From a virus: a stretch of 49,640 nucleotides of DNA. Made by a program: the position numbers and the translations under genes. Position 1 is the first letter of the stretch. The number at the start of each line of letters is the position of its first letter. Below the pieces are notes generated by a model. It had not been told where the DNA came from. It ran no database searches and was given only the letters and a program-made list of their open reading frames with translations. Below are positions 40,709 through 45,786 of this stretch, piece after piece. The stretch is taken from positions 1-49,640 of IMG/VR virus record IMGVR_UViG_3300017971_000364. One strand, given 5' to 3'.

Positions 40709-41014
40709 CTATTTTTCTTTGGAGCGAACGCAGGGATTCGAACCCTGACCTGTGGCTTGGAAGGCCCCGATGCTACCATTAACACCACGCTCGCATACAA
40801 TCCTATCTTTCATTACCTTCCCAGATATGAAGTTGTGGTCACCGATAAACCACCCCTTACCCTTCTCGTAAAACCAAAAATTATCCTCTGCCTCCTCTAC
40901 TGTCTGTGGCTCATAAAACTCATTCCCAGACATCCTTAAGAAGTTCAGAAGGTTTATCTCCATGGATGTATAGGGGATACCCATTGGCTTCTCGTTAATC
41001 ACAATTATGTTCAT
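40709..41014 (-). CDS. Hypothetical protein running into tRNA-Gly
   Basis: Starts MNIIVINEKPMGIPYTSMEI with AAAAGGAATAGAT upstream. The first 75 residues look like a small globular protein (DNFWFYEKGKGWFIGDHNFI). The frame then continues through the whole of tRNA-Gly and stops 12 nt beyond it, so the last 27 residues are tRNA read-through and translation and tRNA processing are mutually exclusive here. The functional protein may end near residue 75. Confidence 0.5.
   Translation of the reverse strand: MNIIVINEKPMGIPYTSMEINLLNFLRMSGNEFYEPQTVEEAEDNFWFYEKGKGWFIGDHNFISGKVMKDRIVCERGVNGSIGAFQATGQGSNPCVRSKEK
40721..40794 (-). tRNA. tRNA-Gly (TCC)
   Basis: Acceptor GCGAGCG/CGTTCGC (one G-U), anticodon loop CTTCCAA, T-loop TTCGAAT, T73 (normal for bacterial Gly), encoded CCA. 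One mismatch in the anticodon stem. Confidence 0.9.
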
Positions 41015-41126
41015 ATCTATTCCTTTTCCCACAATATGGGCATCTGATGATAATCTTAAAACCTACTTTATCATCTGTCACCCTGAGCCGTATAGGTCTA
41101 TGACAAAAGCTACAATGAAAATGTAT
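40995..41126 (-). CDS. Zinc ribbon mini-protein, start inside tRNA-Ser tail
   Basis: The frame has CSFCHRPIRL and CPYCGKRNRY, a complete zinc ribbon, directly after tRNA-Ser. No ATG, GTG or TTG precedes the ribbon outside the tRNA; the first plausible start is ATA at 41126, whose A is the last base of the encoded CCA. Either ATA is used or translation starts inside the tRNA gene. Protein is convincing, start is not. Confidence 0.5.
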   Translation of the reverse strand: MHFHCSFCHRPIRLRVTDDKVGFKIIIRCPYCGKRNRYEHNCD

Positions 41127-41213
41127 GGCAGAGGGAGGGGGAGTCGAACCCCCAAGGCTTTTACGCTCGTCGGTTTTCAAGACCGTTTCAGTCTCCAATC
41201 TGATTGCCCCTCT
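41126..41213 (-). tRNA. tRNA-Ser (TGA)
   Basis: Acceptor AGAGGGG/TCCCTCT, anticodon loop CTTGAAA, long class II variable arm, T-loop TTCGACT, G73, encoded CCA. The only Ser tRNA found; it reads UCN. Confidence 0.92.
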
Positions 41214-41215
41214 AT

Positions 41216-41289
41216 TGGCTGGCTGTCATGGATTCGAACCACGACCTCAGGGTTCAAAGCCCTGCGTCCTGCCCTTGGACTAACAGCCA
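41216..41289 (-). tRNA. tRNA-Gln (TTG)
   Basis: Perfect acceptor TGGCTGT/ACAGCCA, anticodon arm CAGGG-CTTTGAA-CCCTG, T-loop TTCGAAT, G73 (Gln identity), encoded CCA. Two nt from tRNA-Ser. Confidence 0.93.
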
Positions 41290-41294
41290 ACTAA

Positions 41295-41371
41295 TGGCTG
41301 AGAGGGAAGGATTCGAACCTACATCTTTCTGGTTAACAGCCAGACGTGTTACCAATTAGCACCACCTCTCA
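41295..41371 (-). tRNA. tRNA-Asn (GTT)
   Basis: Perfect acceptor TGAGAGG/CCTCTCA, anticodon arm TCTGG-CTGTTAA-CCAGA, T-loop TTCGAAT, G73 (Asn identity), encoded CCA. Confidence 0.93.
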
Positions 41372-41551
41372 GTCATACTTATACATGCTCTTTGAAATTA
41401 AAATCCCAAAGTTAAAAATCGTGAACTCAATACACCAGTCCCTCTCTTCTTGAACCCAGGTAAAGGTAATATCGAAAAATTCAATAATCGCCAGTTCTTT
41501 ACTCTGGACCTTCCATCTGTTATAAGGCTTTATTTGAAATGGAAATTTCAC
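41369..41551 (-). CDS. Hypothetical 60-residue aromatic protein
   Basis: MKFPFQIKPYNRWKVQSKEL then IIEFFDITFTWVQEERDWCI, a beta-rich small protein. Strong ribosome site AGGAGGTAACGGTGAA only 10 nt beyond tRNA-Ile(GAT). The stop overlaps the first 3 nt of tRNA-Asn. Not recognised. Confidence 0.65.
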   Translation of the reverse strand: MKFPFQIKPYNRWKVQSKELAIIEFFDITFTWVQEERDWCIEFTIFNFGILISKSMYKYD

Positions 41552-41561
41552 CGTTACCTCC

Positions 41562-41636
41562 TGGTGCTCAGAGGTGGACTCGAACCACCAATCTTCCGAT
41601 TATCGGTCGGATGTTCTGCCATTGAACTACCTGAGC
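41562..41636 (-). tRNA. tRNA-Ile (GAT)
   Basis: Acceptor GCTCAGG/TCTGAGC (one G-U), anticodon arm TCCGA-CCGATAA-TCGGA, T-loop TTCGAGT, A73, encoded CCA. Position 33 is C instead of the nearly universal T. Confidence 0.88.
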
Positions 41637-41921
41637 CTATTTTTTCTTTAGCTCACTTTTCTTTAGTGTTCTCTTACCATAATTCCCGTACCAATACGGA
41701 TATCCATGATAATTGTAGTATGCCCGTTGATATAACAACTCGTATCTTGACGGGAAATACCCATACCCAACATATACAATTGGTGCATGCCCTAGAAAAC
41801 ACGTATTCCTCTTGGCATCGTTATAAATCCTAATCCTGCTTCTGCCAGTGTATTTACCATCTATAACTACACAGCCAGAAAGGAGGGTCAGCAACGCTAA
41901 AATACTAAGTAGTTTCTTCAT
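41637..41921 (-). CDS. Lipoprotein within the tRNA array
   Basis: 94 residues. MKKLLSILALLTLLSGC is a signal peptide with lipobox LSGC, so the mature protein begins at Cys17 and is lipid anchored. The rest is Tyr/Arg/Lys-rich (ELLYQRAYYNYHGYPYWYGN). The stop abuts the first base of tRNA-Ile(GAT). Possible roles: outer membrane spanin partner, superinfection exclusion or host-surface change; none proven. Confidence 0.75.
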   Translation of the reverse strand: MKKLLSILALLTLLSGCVVIDGKYTGRSRIRIYNDAKRNTCFLGHAPIVYVGYGYFPSRYELLYQRAYYNYHGYPYWYGNYGKRTLKKSELKKK

Positions 41922-41939
41922 GCTTCCTCCATATATTCA

Positions 41940-42013
41940 TACACCCGACAGGACTCGAACCTGCATATACCTGATTAGAAGTCAGGTGCGTCATCCAATT
42001 ACGCTACGGGTGC
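41940..42013 (-). tRNA. tRNA-Arg (TCT)
   Basis: Acceptor GCACCCG/CGGGTGT (G-T at the first pair), anticodon arm CCTGA-CTTCTAA-TCAGG, T-loop TTCGAGT, A73; no CCA. Reads AGA/AGG. Confidence 0.92.
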
Positions 42014-42021
42014 GTATTCCG

Positions 42022-42098
42022 TGGTTGCGGAGGCAGGAGTCGAACCTGCGTCAATGGCGTATGAGACCATGCTGGAACCACCTCCAGTCTACTCCGCA
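42022..42098 (-). tRNA. tRNA-Met (CAT)
   Basis: Perfect acceptor TGCGGAG/CTCCGCA, anticodon arm ATGGT-CTCATAC-GCCAT, T-loop TTCGACT, A73, encoded CCA. A paired first base pair argues for the elongator type rather than the initiator; a lysidine-modified Ile2 tRNA cannot be excluded, but a separate Ile(TAT) gene makes that less needed. Confidence 0.88.
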
Positions 42099-42269
42099 TT
42101 ACTTCTTCGGACATATATCCTCGCAAGTTATTATCTGAATAATGCCACCTTCATCCGAGCGTATCTCACCCCTGTAATAAAACGGGCAGTCCTTACAAGG
42201 GTCTACATAGTCTTTAACTGATGTGGCCCAAGCGGTCTTTTTTCTCTTTTTCTTCGATGACTTTGACAC
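42099..42269 (-). CDS. Cys-containing mini-protein, GTG start
   Basis: 56 residues from GTG 42269: MSKSSKKKRKKTAWATSVKD then CKDCPFYYRGEIRS and a final CEDICPKK, four cysteines for a zinc site. It overlaps the upstream zinc-ribbon gene by 56 nt. Its stop abuts the first base of tRNA-Met. Confidence 0.5.
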   Translation of the reverse strand: MSKSSKKKRKKTAWATSVKDYVDPCKDCPFYYRGEIRSDEGGIIQIITCEDICPKK

Positions 42270-42393
42270 GCTCCATATGCTCCTCTAGGTTCTTGCTTAA
42301 CGGTCTGTTACAATACCGACACTTCTTCGGCATCTTATCCTTACCTTCAAACTCTACCGTTCTCCCACACCAGAAGCATCTTATAGTGTACAT
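42214..42393 (-). CDS. Zinc ribbon mini-protein
   Basis: 59 residues from ATG 42393, 11 nt after tRNA-Leu(TAG), with AAAGGAT upstream. MYTIRCFWCGRTVEFEGKDK and CRYCNRPLSKNLEEHMER give C-x2-C pairs 19 residues apart, then a charged helix. A longer frame exists but only reads the tRNA. Confidence 0.65.
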   Translation of the reverse strand: MYTIRCFWCGRTVEFEGKDKMPKKCRYCNRPLSKNLEEHMERVKVIEEKEKKDRLGHIS

Positions 42394-42404
42394 TTTATAT
42401 CCTT

Positions 42405-42483
42405 TGGTACGGAGGGAGGGATTCGAACCCACAATGTCACAGGGTCTAAGCCTGTCGCCTTTACCAAATTTAGCCACCTCCGC
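42405..42483 (-). tRNA. tRNA-Leu (TAG), short variable arm
   Basis: Acceptor GCGGAGG/CCTCCGT (G-T at the first pair), Leu-like D-loop (AAATTTGGTAAA), anticodon arm ACAGG-CTTAGAC-CCTGT, T-loop TTCGAAT, A73, encoded CCA. The variable region is only about 6 nt instead of the long arm usual for Leu; one T-T mismatch in the T-stem. Confidence 0.82.
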
Positions 42484-42542
42484 ACATATTATTTTCTGTC
42501 CCTTGGCAAGTTGGATTTTAGGCAGTATCACTGCCCCACCCA

Positions 42543-42638
42543 CTACTTCACTCCGTCGAGCTTACCCAGGAGGGGAACGGACTCAGGCCATTTACCGAAC
42601 TTCCCTCTTGTCTGGACCAAGAGCCTATCATTTTCTAT
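42543..42638 (-). CDS. Possible 31-residue peptide after tRNA-Tyr
   Basis: The frame reads ENDRLLVQTRGKFGKWPESV then PLLGKLDGVK, a plausible small protein end. As with the mini-gene after tRNA-Ser, the only start between the tRNA and the coding part is ATA (42638), 1 nt after the encoded CCA. Could equally be a remnant. The remaining gap 42484-42542 shows nothing. Confidence 0.3.
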   Translation of the reverse strand: MENDRLLVQTRGKFGKWPESVPLLGKLDGVK

Positions 42639-42639
42639 C

Positions 42640-42727
42640 TGGAGGGCCGAGTAGGAGTTGCACCTACGGGTTTACCCAGAGGGACCTGTTTTACAGACAG
42701 GCTGCTTCACTGCTTGCATATCGACCC
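42640..42727 (-). tRNA. tRNA-Tyr (GTA)
   Basis: Acceptor GGGTCGA/TCGGCCC (one T-G), anticodon arm CCTGT-CTGTAAA-ACAGG, long class II variable arm as expected for bacterial Tyr, encoded CCA. T-loop TGCAACT has G at 55, and the discriminator is T, not the usual A. Confidence 0.9.
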
Positions 42728-42736
42728 ATATTTTCT

Positions 42737-42812
42737 TGGTGGGCCGAGTGGGAGTCGAACCCACATCTAACTGCGTGCAAAGCAGTCGCTTTCCCAATTA
42801 AGCTATCGGGCC
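42737..42812 (-). tRNA. tRNA-Ala (TGC)
   Basis: Acceptor GGCCCGA/TCGGCCC with a C-C mismatch at 3:70, anticodon arm ACTGC-TTTGCAC-GCAGT, T-loop TTCGACT, A73, encoded CCA. The G3-U70 pair that marks tRNA-Ala in all kingdoms is absent. Confidence 0.88.
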
Positions 42813-42983
42813 TCACAATAAATACAGCAATTTATTTTTCTCGAATTCATCGAGAGCATCAAACAACCTTATGAGACACCTCTCACAGATATGCCTCATT
42901 CTTCGCTCCCCACCCTGTTCAGATATGGAATAACGCTGACCTTCACACGGTTCATTACAATAACTACACTTTGGTGCTTTCAT
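42813..42983 (-). CDS. Zinc ribbon mini-protein
   Basis: 56 residues from ATG 42983: MKAPKCSYCNEPCEGQRYSI, then MRHICERCLIRLFDALDEFE. Two C-x2-C pairs and a helical tail, like ClpX/anti-sigma type small zinc fingers. The stop abuts the first base of tRNA-Ala. The 39 nt before it carry no other feature. Confidence 0.65.
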   Translation of the reverse strand: MKAPKCSYCNEPCEGQRYSISEQGGERRMRHICERCLIRLFDALDEFEKNKLLYLL

Positions 42984-43022
42984 TTCAGATAGTTGACATA
43001 TTTGTCTACTTTTGGAAATACA

Positions 43023-43096
43023 TGGAGGGTTGCCAGGGAGTCGAACCCTGCCCTTCTCGGCCACAGCGAGAAATGCTTCCGAAACACCTTCAACCC
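43023..43096 (-). tRNA. tRNA-His (GTG)
   Basis: Acceptor GGGTTGA/GCAACCC (A-G mismatch at 7:66), anticodon arm TCTCG-CTGTGGC-CGAGA, T-loop TTCGACT, encoded CCA. The discriminator is T and the preceding base is A, so the extra -1:73 pair would be A-U rather than the G-C needed by bacterial HisRS. Position 8 is A rather than T. Confidence 0.87.
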
Positions 43097-43099
43097 TCT

Positions 43100-43174
43100 T
43101 GGAGCAGGCGAGGGGAATCGAACCCCTGTATCACTCGGGTTGCAGCCGAGGAGCTTTCCTTTCACTACGCCTGC
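43100..43174 (-). tRNA. tRNA-Cys (GCA)
   Basis: Perfect acceptor GCAGGCG/CGCCTGC, anticodon arm CTCGG-CTGCAAC-CCGAG, T-loop TTCGATT, T73 (Cys identity), encoded CCA. First tRNA of the array in transcription order. Confidence 0.93.
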
Positions 43175-43258
43175 TTAAAACAATTCTTGTGCCCAATGTA
43201 TCACATCAAATACATCGTCAGCACACATAATCAAGTCTTCAATAGTAAAAAATATCAC
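43175..43258 (-). CDS. 27-residue acidic peptide
   Basis: GTG start behind AAGGAGAATAAG; MIFFTIEDLIMCADDVFDVI then HWAQELF, one amphipathic helix. The stop abuts the first base of tRNA-Cys, the same pattern as the other mini-genes here. Confidence 0.45.
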   Translation of the reverse strand: MIFFTIEDLIMCADDVFDVIHWAQELF

Positions 43259-43304
43259 CTTATTCTCCTTATGTGGCTACATGACCATTCATAACGGCCT
43301 GTTT

Positions 43305-43397
43305 TTAGCTCTCGTGGGCTCTCAGCGACAAAATCGGGTCATCCTGAAGAGACTTGGCACGTAAAGATTCATCATGTATCTCATTTTGCTCACGCAT
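43305..43397 (-). CDS. 30-residue peptide
   Basis: MREQNEIHDESLRAKSLQDD then PILSLRAHES, helical and charged. Start overlaps the upstream stop. The 46-nt gap to the next gene shows nothing else. Confidence 0.4.
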   Translation of the reverse strand: MREQNEIHDESLRAKSLQDDPILSLRAHES

Positions 43398-43518
43398 CCT
43401 CTATCAATAACTCCTCTTCTTTCCTGGTCGTGTCGATTTTTTCCTCTTTTTTCGACATGTTCTTGCCCTTGGGCCATATGATTATACGCCAATTCTTGCG
43501 GTCAAATTCGATTTTCAT
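43390..43518 (-). CDS. 42-residue charged protein
   Basis: MKIEFDRKNWRIIIWPKGKN then SKKEEKIDTTRKEEELLIED. A short strand pair followed by a charged helix. Lies between two other mini-genes behind promoter P3. Not recognised. Confidence 0.5.
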   Translation of the reverse strand: MKIEFDRKNWRIIIWPKGKNMSKKEEKIDTTRKEEELLIEDA

Positions 43519-43529
43519 ACGAAACAGCC

Positions 43530-43664
43530 CTAATCCTTACTAAAATAGTAGACTTTCTGACCCTCTTCACCGAGCCTGTAGGTCTCCCAGATGTATACAA
43601 ACCCCCTGGCAATAGCCACGGACACGACAACAAGGCCAATCACGGCCAAAATTCCGACTATCAT
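43530..43664 (-). CDS. 44-residue single-span membrane protein
   Basis: MIVGILAVIGLVVVSVAIAR is one membrane helix, followed by a soluble tail (GFVYIWETYRLGEEGQKVYY). Start overlaps the upstream stop as ATGA. Possible small lysis or membrane effector; not recognised. Confidence 0.6.
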   Translation of the reverse strand: MIVGILAVIGLVVVSVAIARGFVYIWETYRLGEEGQKVYYFSKD

Positions 43665-43885
43665 GGTACCTGACTCCCTGCCATCTCGAGGATGGACCTG
43701 GCCTCACGCCTGTACGCAGCCTTGAGCGAAGCCATGTTCTTCTTCAATACCTCAAGCATATCGCCCATCTTCGATGCGTAGACCCTGTCATTCATCCTTT
43801 CGTCCATCCATGCCACGTAAAGATTCGAGATAATGGCAATATCATTCTGGATATCATTGAACTCCCGTGGGTAAATGTTACTCAT
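43661..43885 (-). CDS. Helical 74-residue protein
   Basis: FNDIQNDIAIISNLYVAWMD then LEVLKKNMASLKAAYRREAR, probably a helical hairpin. Coupled to genes on both sides by ATGA overlaps. Not recognised. Confidence 0.55.
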   Translation of the reverse strand: MSNIYPREFNDIQNDIAIISNLYVAWMDERMNDRVYASKMGDMLEVLKKNMASLKAAYRREARSILEMAGSQVP

Positions 43886-44253
43886 TTTCTCTCCATGTTC
43901 TCTAAAAATAACCTGCCCTCGTCCTCTGTCTTACCAAACCAGAAAAGTTTATGGTGTTTCAATATTATTTCGGCAACCCAGTCACACACCTGCTTTGTAG
44001 TGTAGCACGGAGTCCCCTTTTCACACCCTATGGACGGAATAACAACACCAGGAACCAACCTTTCTACCTTGATTATGAAATAATCGTCGCCCCTCAGGTT
44101 GGCGTGTGCTATATGTTTCATCACGCCCTCAATATAGGAATCATCTGGGACCTTAGAACGTAAACCACTGATTATCTCGGCCTGTCTCTTGTTTCTACAC
44201 CGTAGACAATTACAATAATCGGGGTGTAAAGACATCGGGAGAAACCATAACAT
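43882..44253 (-). CDS. Hypothetical Cys/His protein, first gene after P3
   Basis: 123 residues from ATG 44253, with CGGAG 7 nt upstream and promoter P3 at 44307-44278; a longer frame to 44430 would start before the promoter. MLWFLPMSLHPDYCNCLRCR then an alpha/beta part (YFIIKVERLVPGVVIPSIG, CEKGTPCYTTKQVCDWVAEI) with seven cysteines in all. Possible zinc protein; no family recognised. Confidence 0.6.
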   Translation of the reverse strand: MLWFLPMSLHPDYCNCLRCRNKRQAEIISGLRSKVPDDSYIEGVMKHIAHANLRGDDYFIIKVERLVPGVVIPSIGCEKGTPCYTTKQVCDWVAEIILKHHKLFWFGKTEDEGRLFLENMERK

Positions 44254-44277
44254 TATATACTCCGTTTCATTATCTAT

Positions 44278-44307
44278 ATCATAGCATAAAAACCGCAGTG
44301 TTGTCAA
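44278..44307 (-). promoter_or_regulatory. Promoter P3, for the 43-44 kb genes and tRNA array
   Basis: On the minus strand, TTGACA at 44307-44302 and TATGAT at 44283-44278 with an 18-nt spacer holding GCGGTTTTTATG and extended -10 TG; ATG 7 nt after the -10 (44270) opens a 5-codon frame. The downstream ATATAGATAATG is identical to P2. No terminator is seen before tRNA-Cys, so it probably drives the tRNAs as well. Confidence 0.87.
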
Positions 44308-44651
44308 GTCTTTTCTGAATGTTTCCGCAGGTATCAGATATTTAAGAGCAGGTCTATTGGAGTAATTTAGACAGATGGGGTCTTCGGGTCTATCTGTATA
44401 GGGATAAAATCCTTTCTTATGCGGTGGCACGGACCCAGGGATAGAGACGGGCTGACCTGACTATGACTCCAGACTAATTATTGATAATGTCCTTAGTAAA
44501 CAGTCAGACAATAGAATGTCTTATCCTATGGTAGTATTCTGGGGGAAGCGGGGACATTTACTCGGCCAGGGATTATCTGCTAAAATAATCCTCGACTCGT
44601 CTAACAGTGTTAGAAATTTCTCGGGGAAAATAAAAAAAATGAAAATAATTG
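44308..44651. other. Divergent intergenic region
   Basis: Between divergent promoters P3 (left) and P5 (right). No convincing gene: an open frame at 44516-44701 overlaps P5 and has poor composition. AT-rich with short direct words (AGTAAACAGTCAGACA, TAGTATTC) but no clear operator palindrome or hairpin. A place for regulation or an origin, not demonstrated. Confidence 0.4.
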
Positions 44652-44680
44652 TTGACAAATTGAACTCCTGGGATTATATT
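44652..44680 (+). promoter_or_regulatory. Promoter P5, for the amidoligase operon
   Basis: TTGACA at 44652-44657 and TATATT at 44675-44680, spacer 17 nt. An ATG lies 8 nt after the -10; the preferred gene start is further down (44722). Unlike most of the set it lacks the GTTTTTATG spacer. Confidence 0.75.
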
Positions 44681-44721
44681 GTTACCTTATGGTTAAAATA
44701 AAAAATCAGGAGAAATTAAAA

Positions 44722-45786
44722 ATGTCTCAAACAATGATTGCTTGCCGCTGCTGTGGTAACCATCACCCGAGAGAAGATATGGCATTGCTTGATTGTGGTG
44801 TGTATTATTGTTCATCGTGTTCCCATGTAAATTGCCATCTGTGTGACCAAGAATTAACACGGGGCCAAGATGATATAATGCGGAGTGAATTAAACGGGTA
44901 TGAGTATTGCTATGATTGCTATGCCGAGGAGTTCTTTATTTGTGATAATTGCGGTGATGAGAGCTATAGTTGTGATATGGTTACTCTGGACGATGGTTGT
45001 TATTGTACCGACTGTGCCCGTACAGTAGATAAGGGAAATATACATTCGTATGATTATAAACCTTCCCCAGTGTTTTTTAGTCTACCAGAAGAGGAGAATA
45101 CAGAAGACAGGTTTCACATTGCTTTCGAGCTAGAGACAGAATACACGGGCCACGAGTCTCTTGGGGACGTTGCAGGATTTTTAGAGGAAGATTTCCTGTA
45201 TTTTAAAGAGGATGGAAGTATATCTCATGGGTTCGAAATTGTATCACATCCTATGACATGGGCATGGGTGCAAAAAAATAGAGATAAAATAGACTCTCTC
45301 TTATCTAAAGCAATAGACGAGGGATTAAGGTCTTATGATACTGATACTTGCGGAATTCATATCCATATATCGAAAAATTCCGTTGGTAATTTTCATCTTT
45401 ACAAATTCCTCAAATTTATCTATGAGAATAAAGATTATATGCTGAAGATATCCCAGAGGAAAAAATGCAATCTCGAACGATGGGCGAAATTAGACGATGA
45501 TGATTATGACATAGTCGAAACGGCCAAGAACAAGAACGGAAATGGAGACAAATATGTTGCGGTAAATTGCAATCATCCGCACAGCATAGAAGTCAGAGTT
45601 TTTAGAGGGACGCTGAAAAAACAGAGTTTCTATAAAAACCTGGAATTTATGAAGGCCTTATATTCCTTCACTATGGATTGCAGAGTAAAGGACGTTAATG
45701 TTCATCAATTCCACCAATACGTGAAAGACCATAAGTGTGACTATAGCAATCTATTTCACTTTATTGATAATAATGGAGGCTTCTAA
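44722..45786 (+). CDS. Amidoligase (COOH-NH2 ligase) with N-terminal zinc fingers
   Basis: About 354 residues from ATG 44722 (GGAG 8 nt upstream; ATG 44689 is an alternative). N-terminal 100 residues are four treble-clef-like zinc fingers (CRCCGNHH, CSSCSHVNCHLCDQ, CYDCYAEEFFICDNCG, CYCTDC). Then the amidoligase_2 core: FHIAFELETEYTGH (E-x-E), EDGSISHGFEIVSHPM, CGIHIHISKN, and IEVRVFRGT with final helices. This glutamine-synthetase-like family ligates amines to carboxylates using ATP. It overlaps the amidotransferase gene by one base (TAATG). The pair suggests ammonia-fed amide formation on a peptide or protein; substrate unknown. Confidence 0.82.
   Translation: MSQTMIACRCCGNHHPREDMALLDCGVYYCSSCSHVNCHLCDQELTRGQDDIMRSELNGYEYCYDCYAEEFFICDNCGDESYSCDMVTLDDGCYCTDCARTVDKGNIHSYDYKPSPVFFSLPEEENTEDRFHIAFELETEYTGHESLGDVAGFLEEDFLYFKEDGSISHGFEIVSHPMTWAWVQKNRDKIDSLLSKAIDEGLRSYDTDTCGIHIHISKNSVGNFHLYKFLKFIYENKDYMLKISQRKKCNLERWAKLDDDDYDIVETAKNKNGNGDKYVAVNCNHPHSIEVRVFRGTLKKQSFYKNLEFMKALYSFTMDCRVKDVNVHQFHQYVKDHKCDYSNLFHFIDNNGGF

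Noticed and set aside
44516-44701. 61-residue frame in the divergent spacer
   Set aside because: It overlaps the whole of promoter P5, lacks a good ribosome site and ends in the amidoligase leader.
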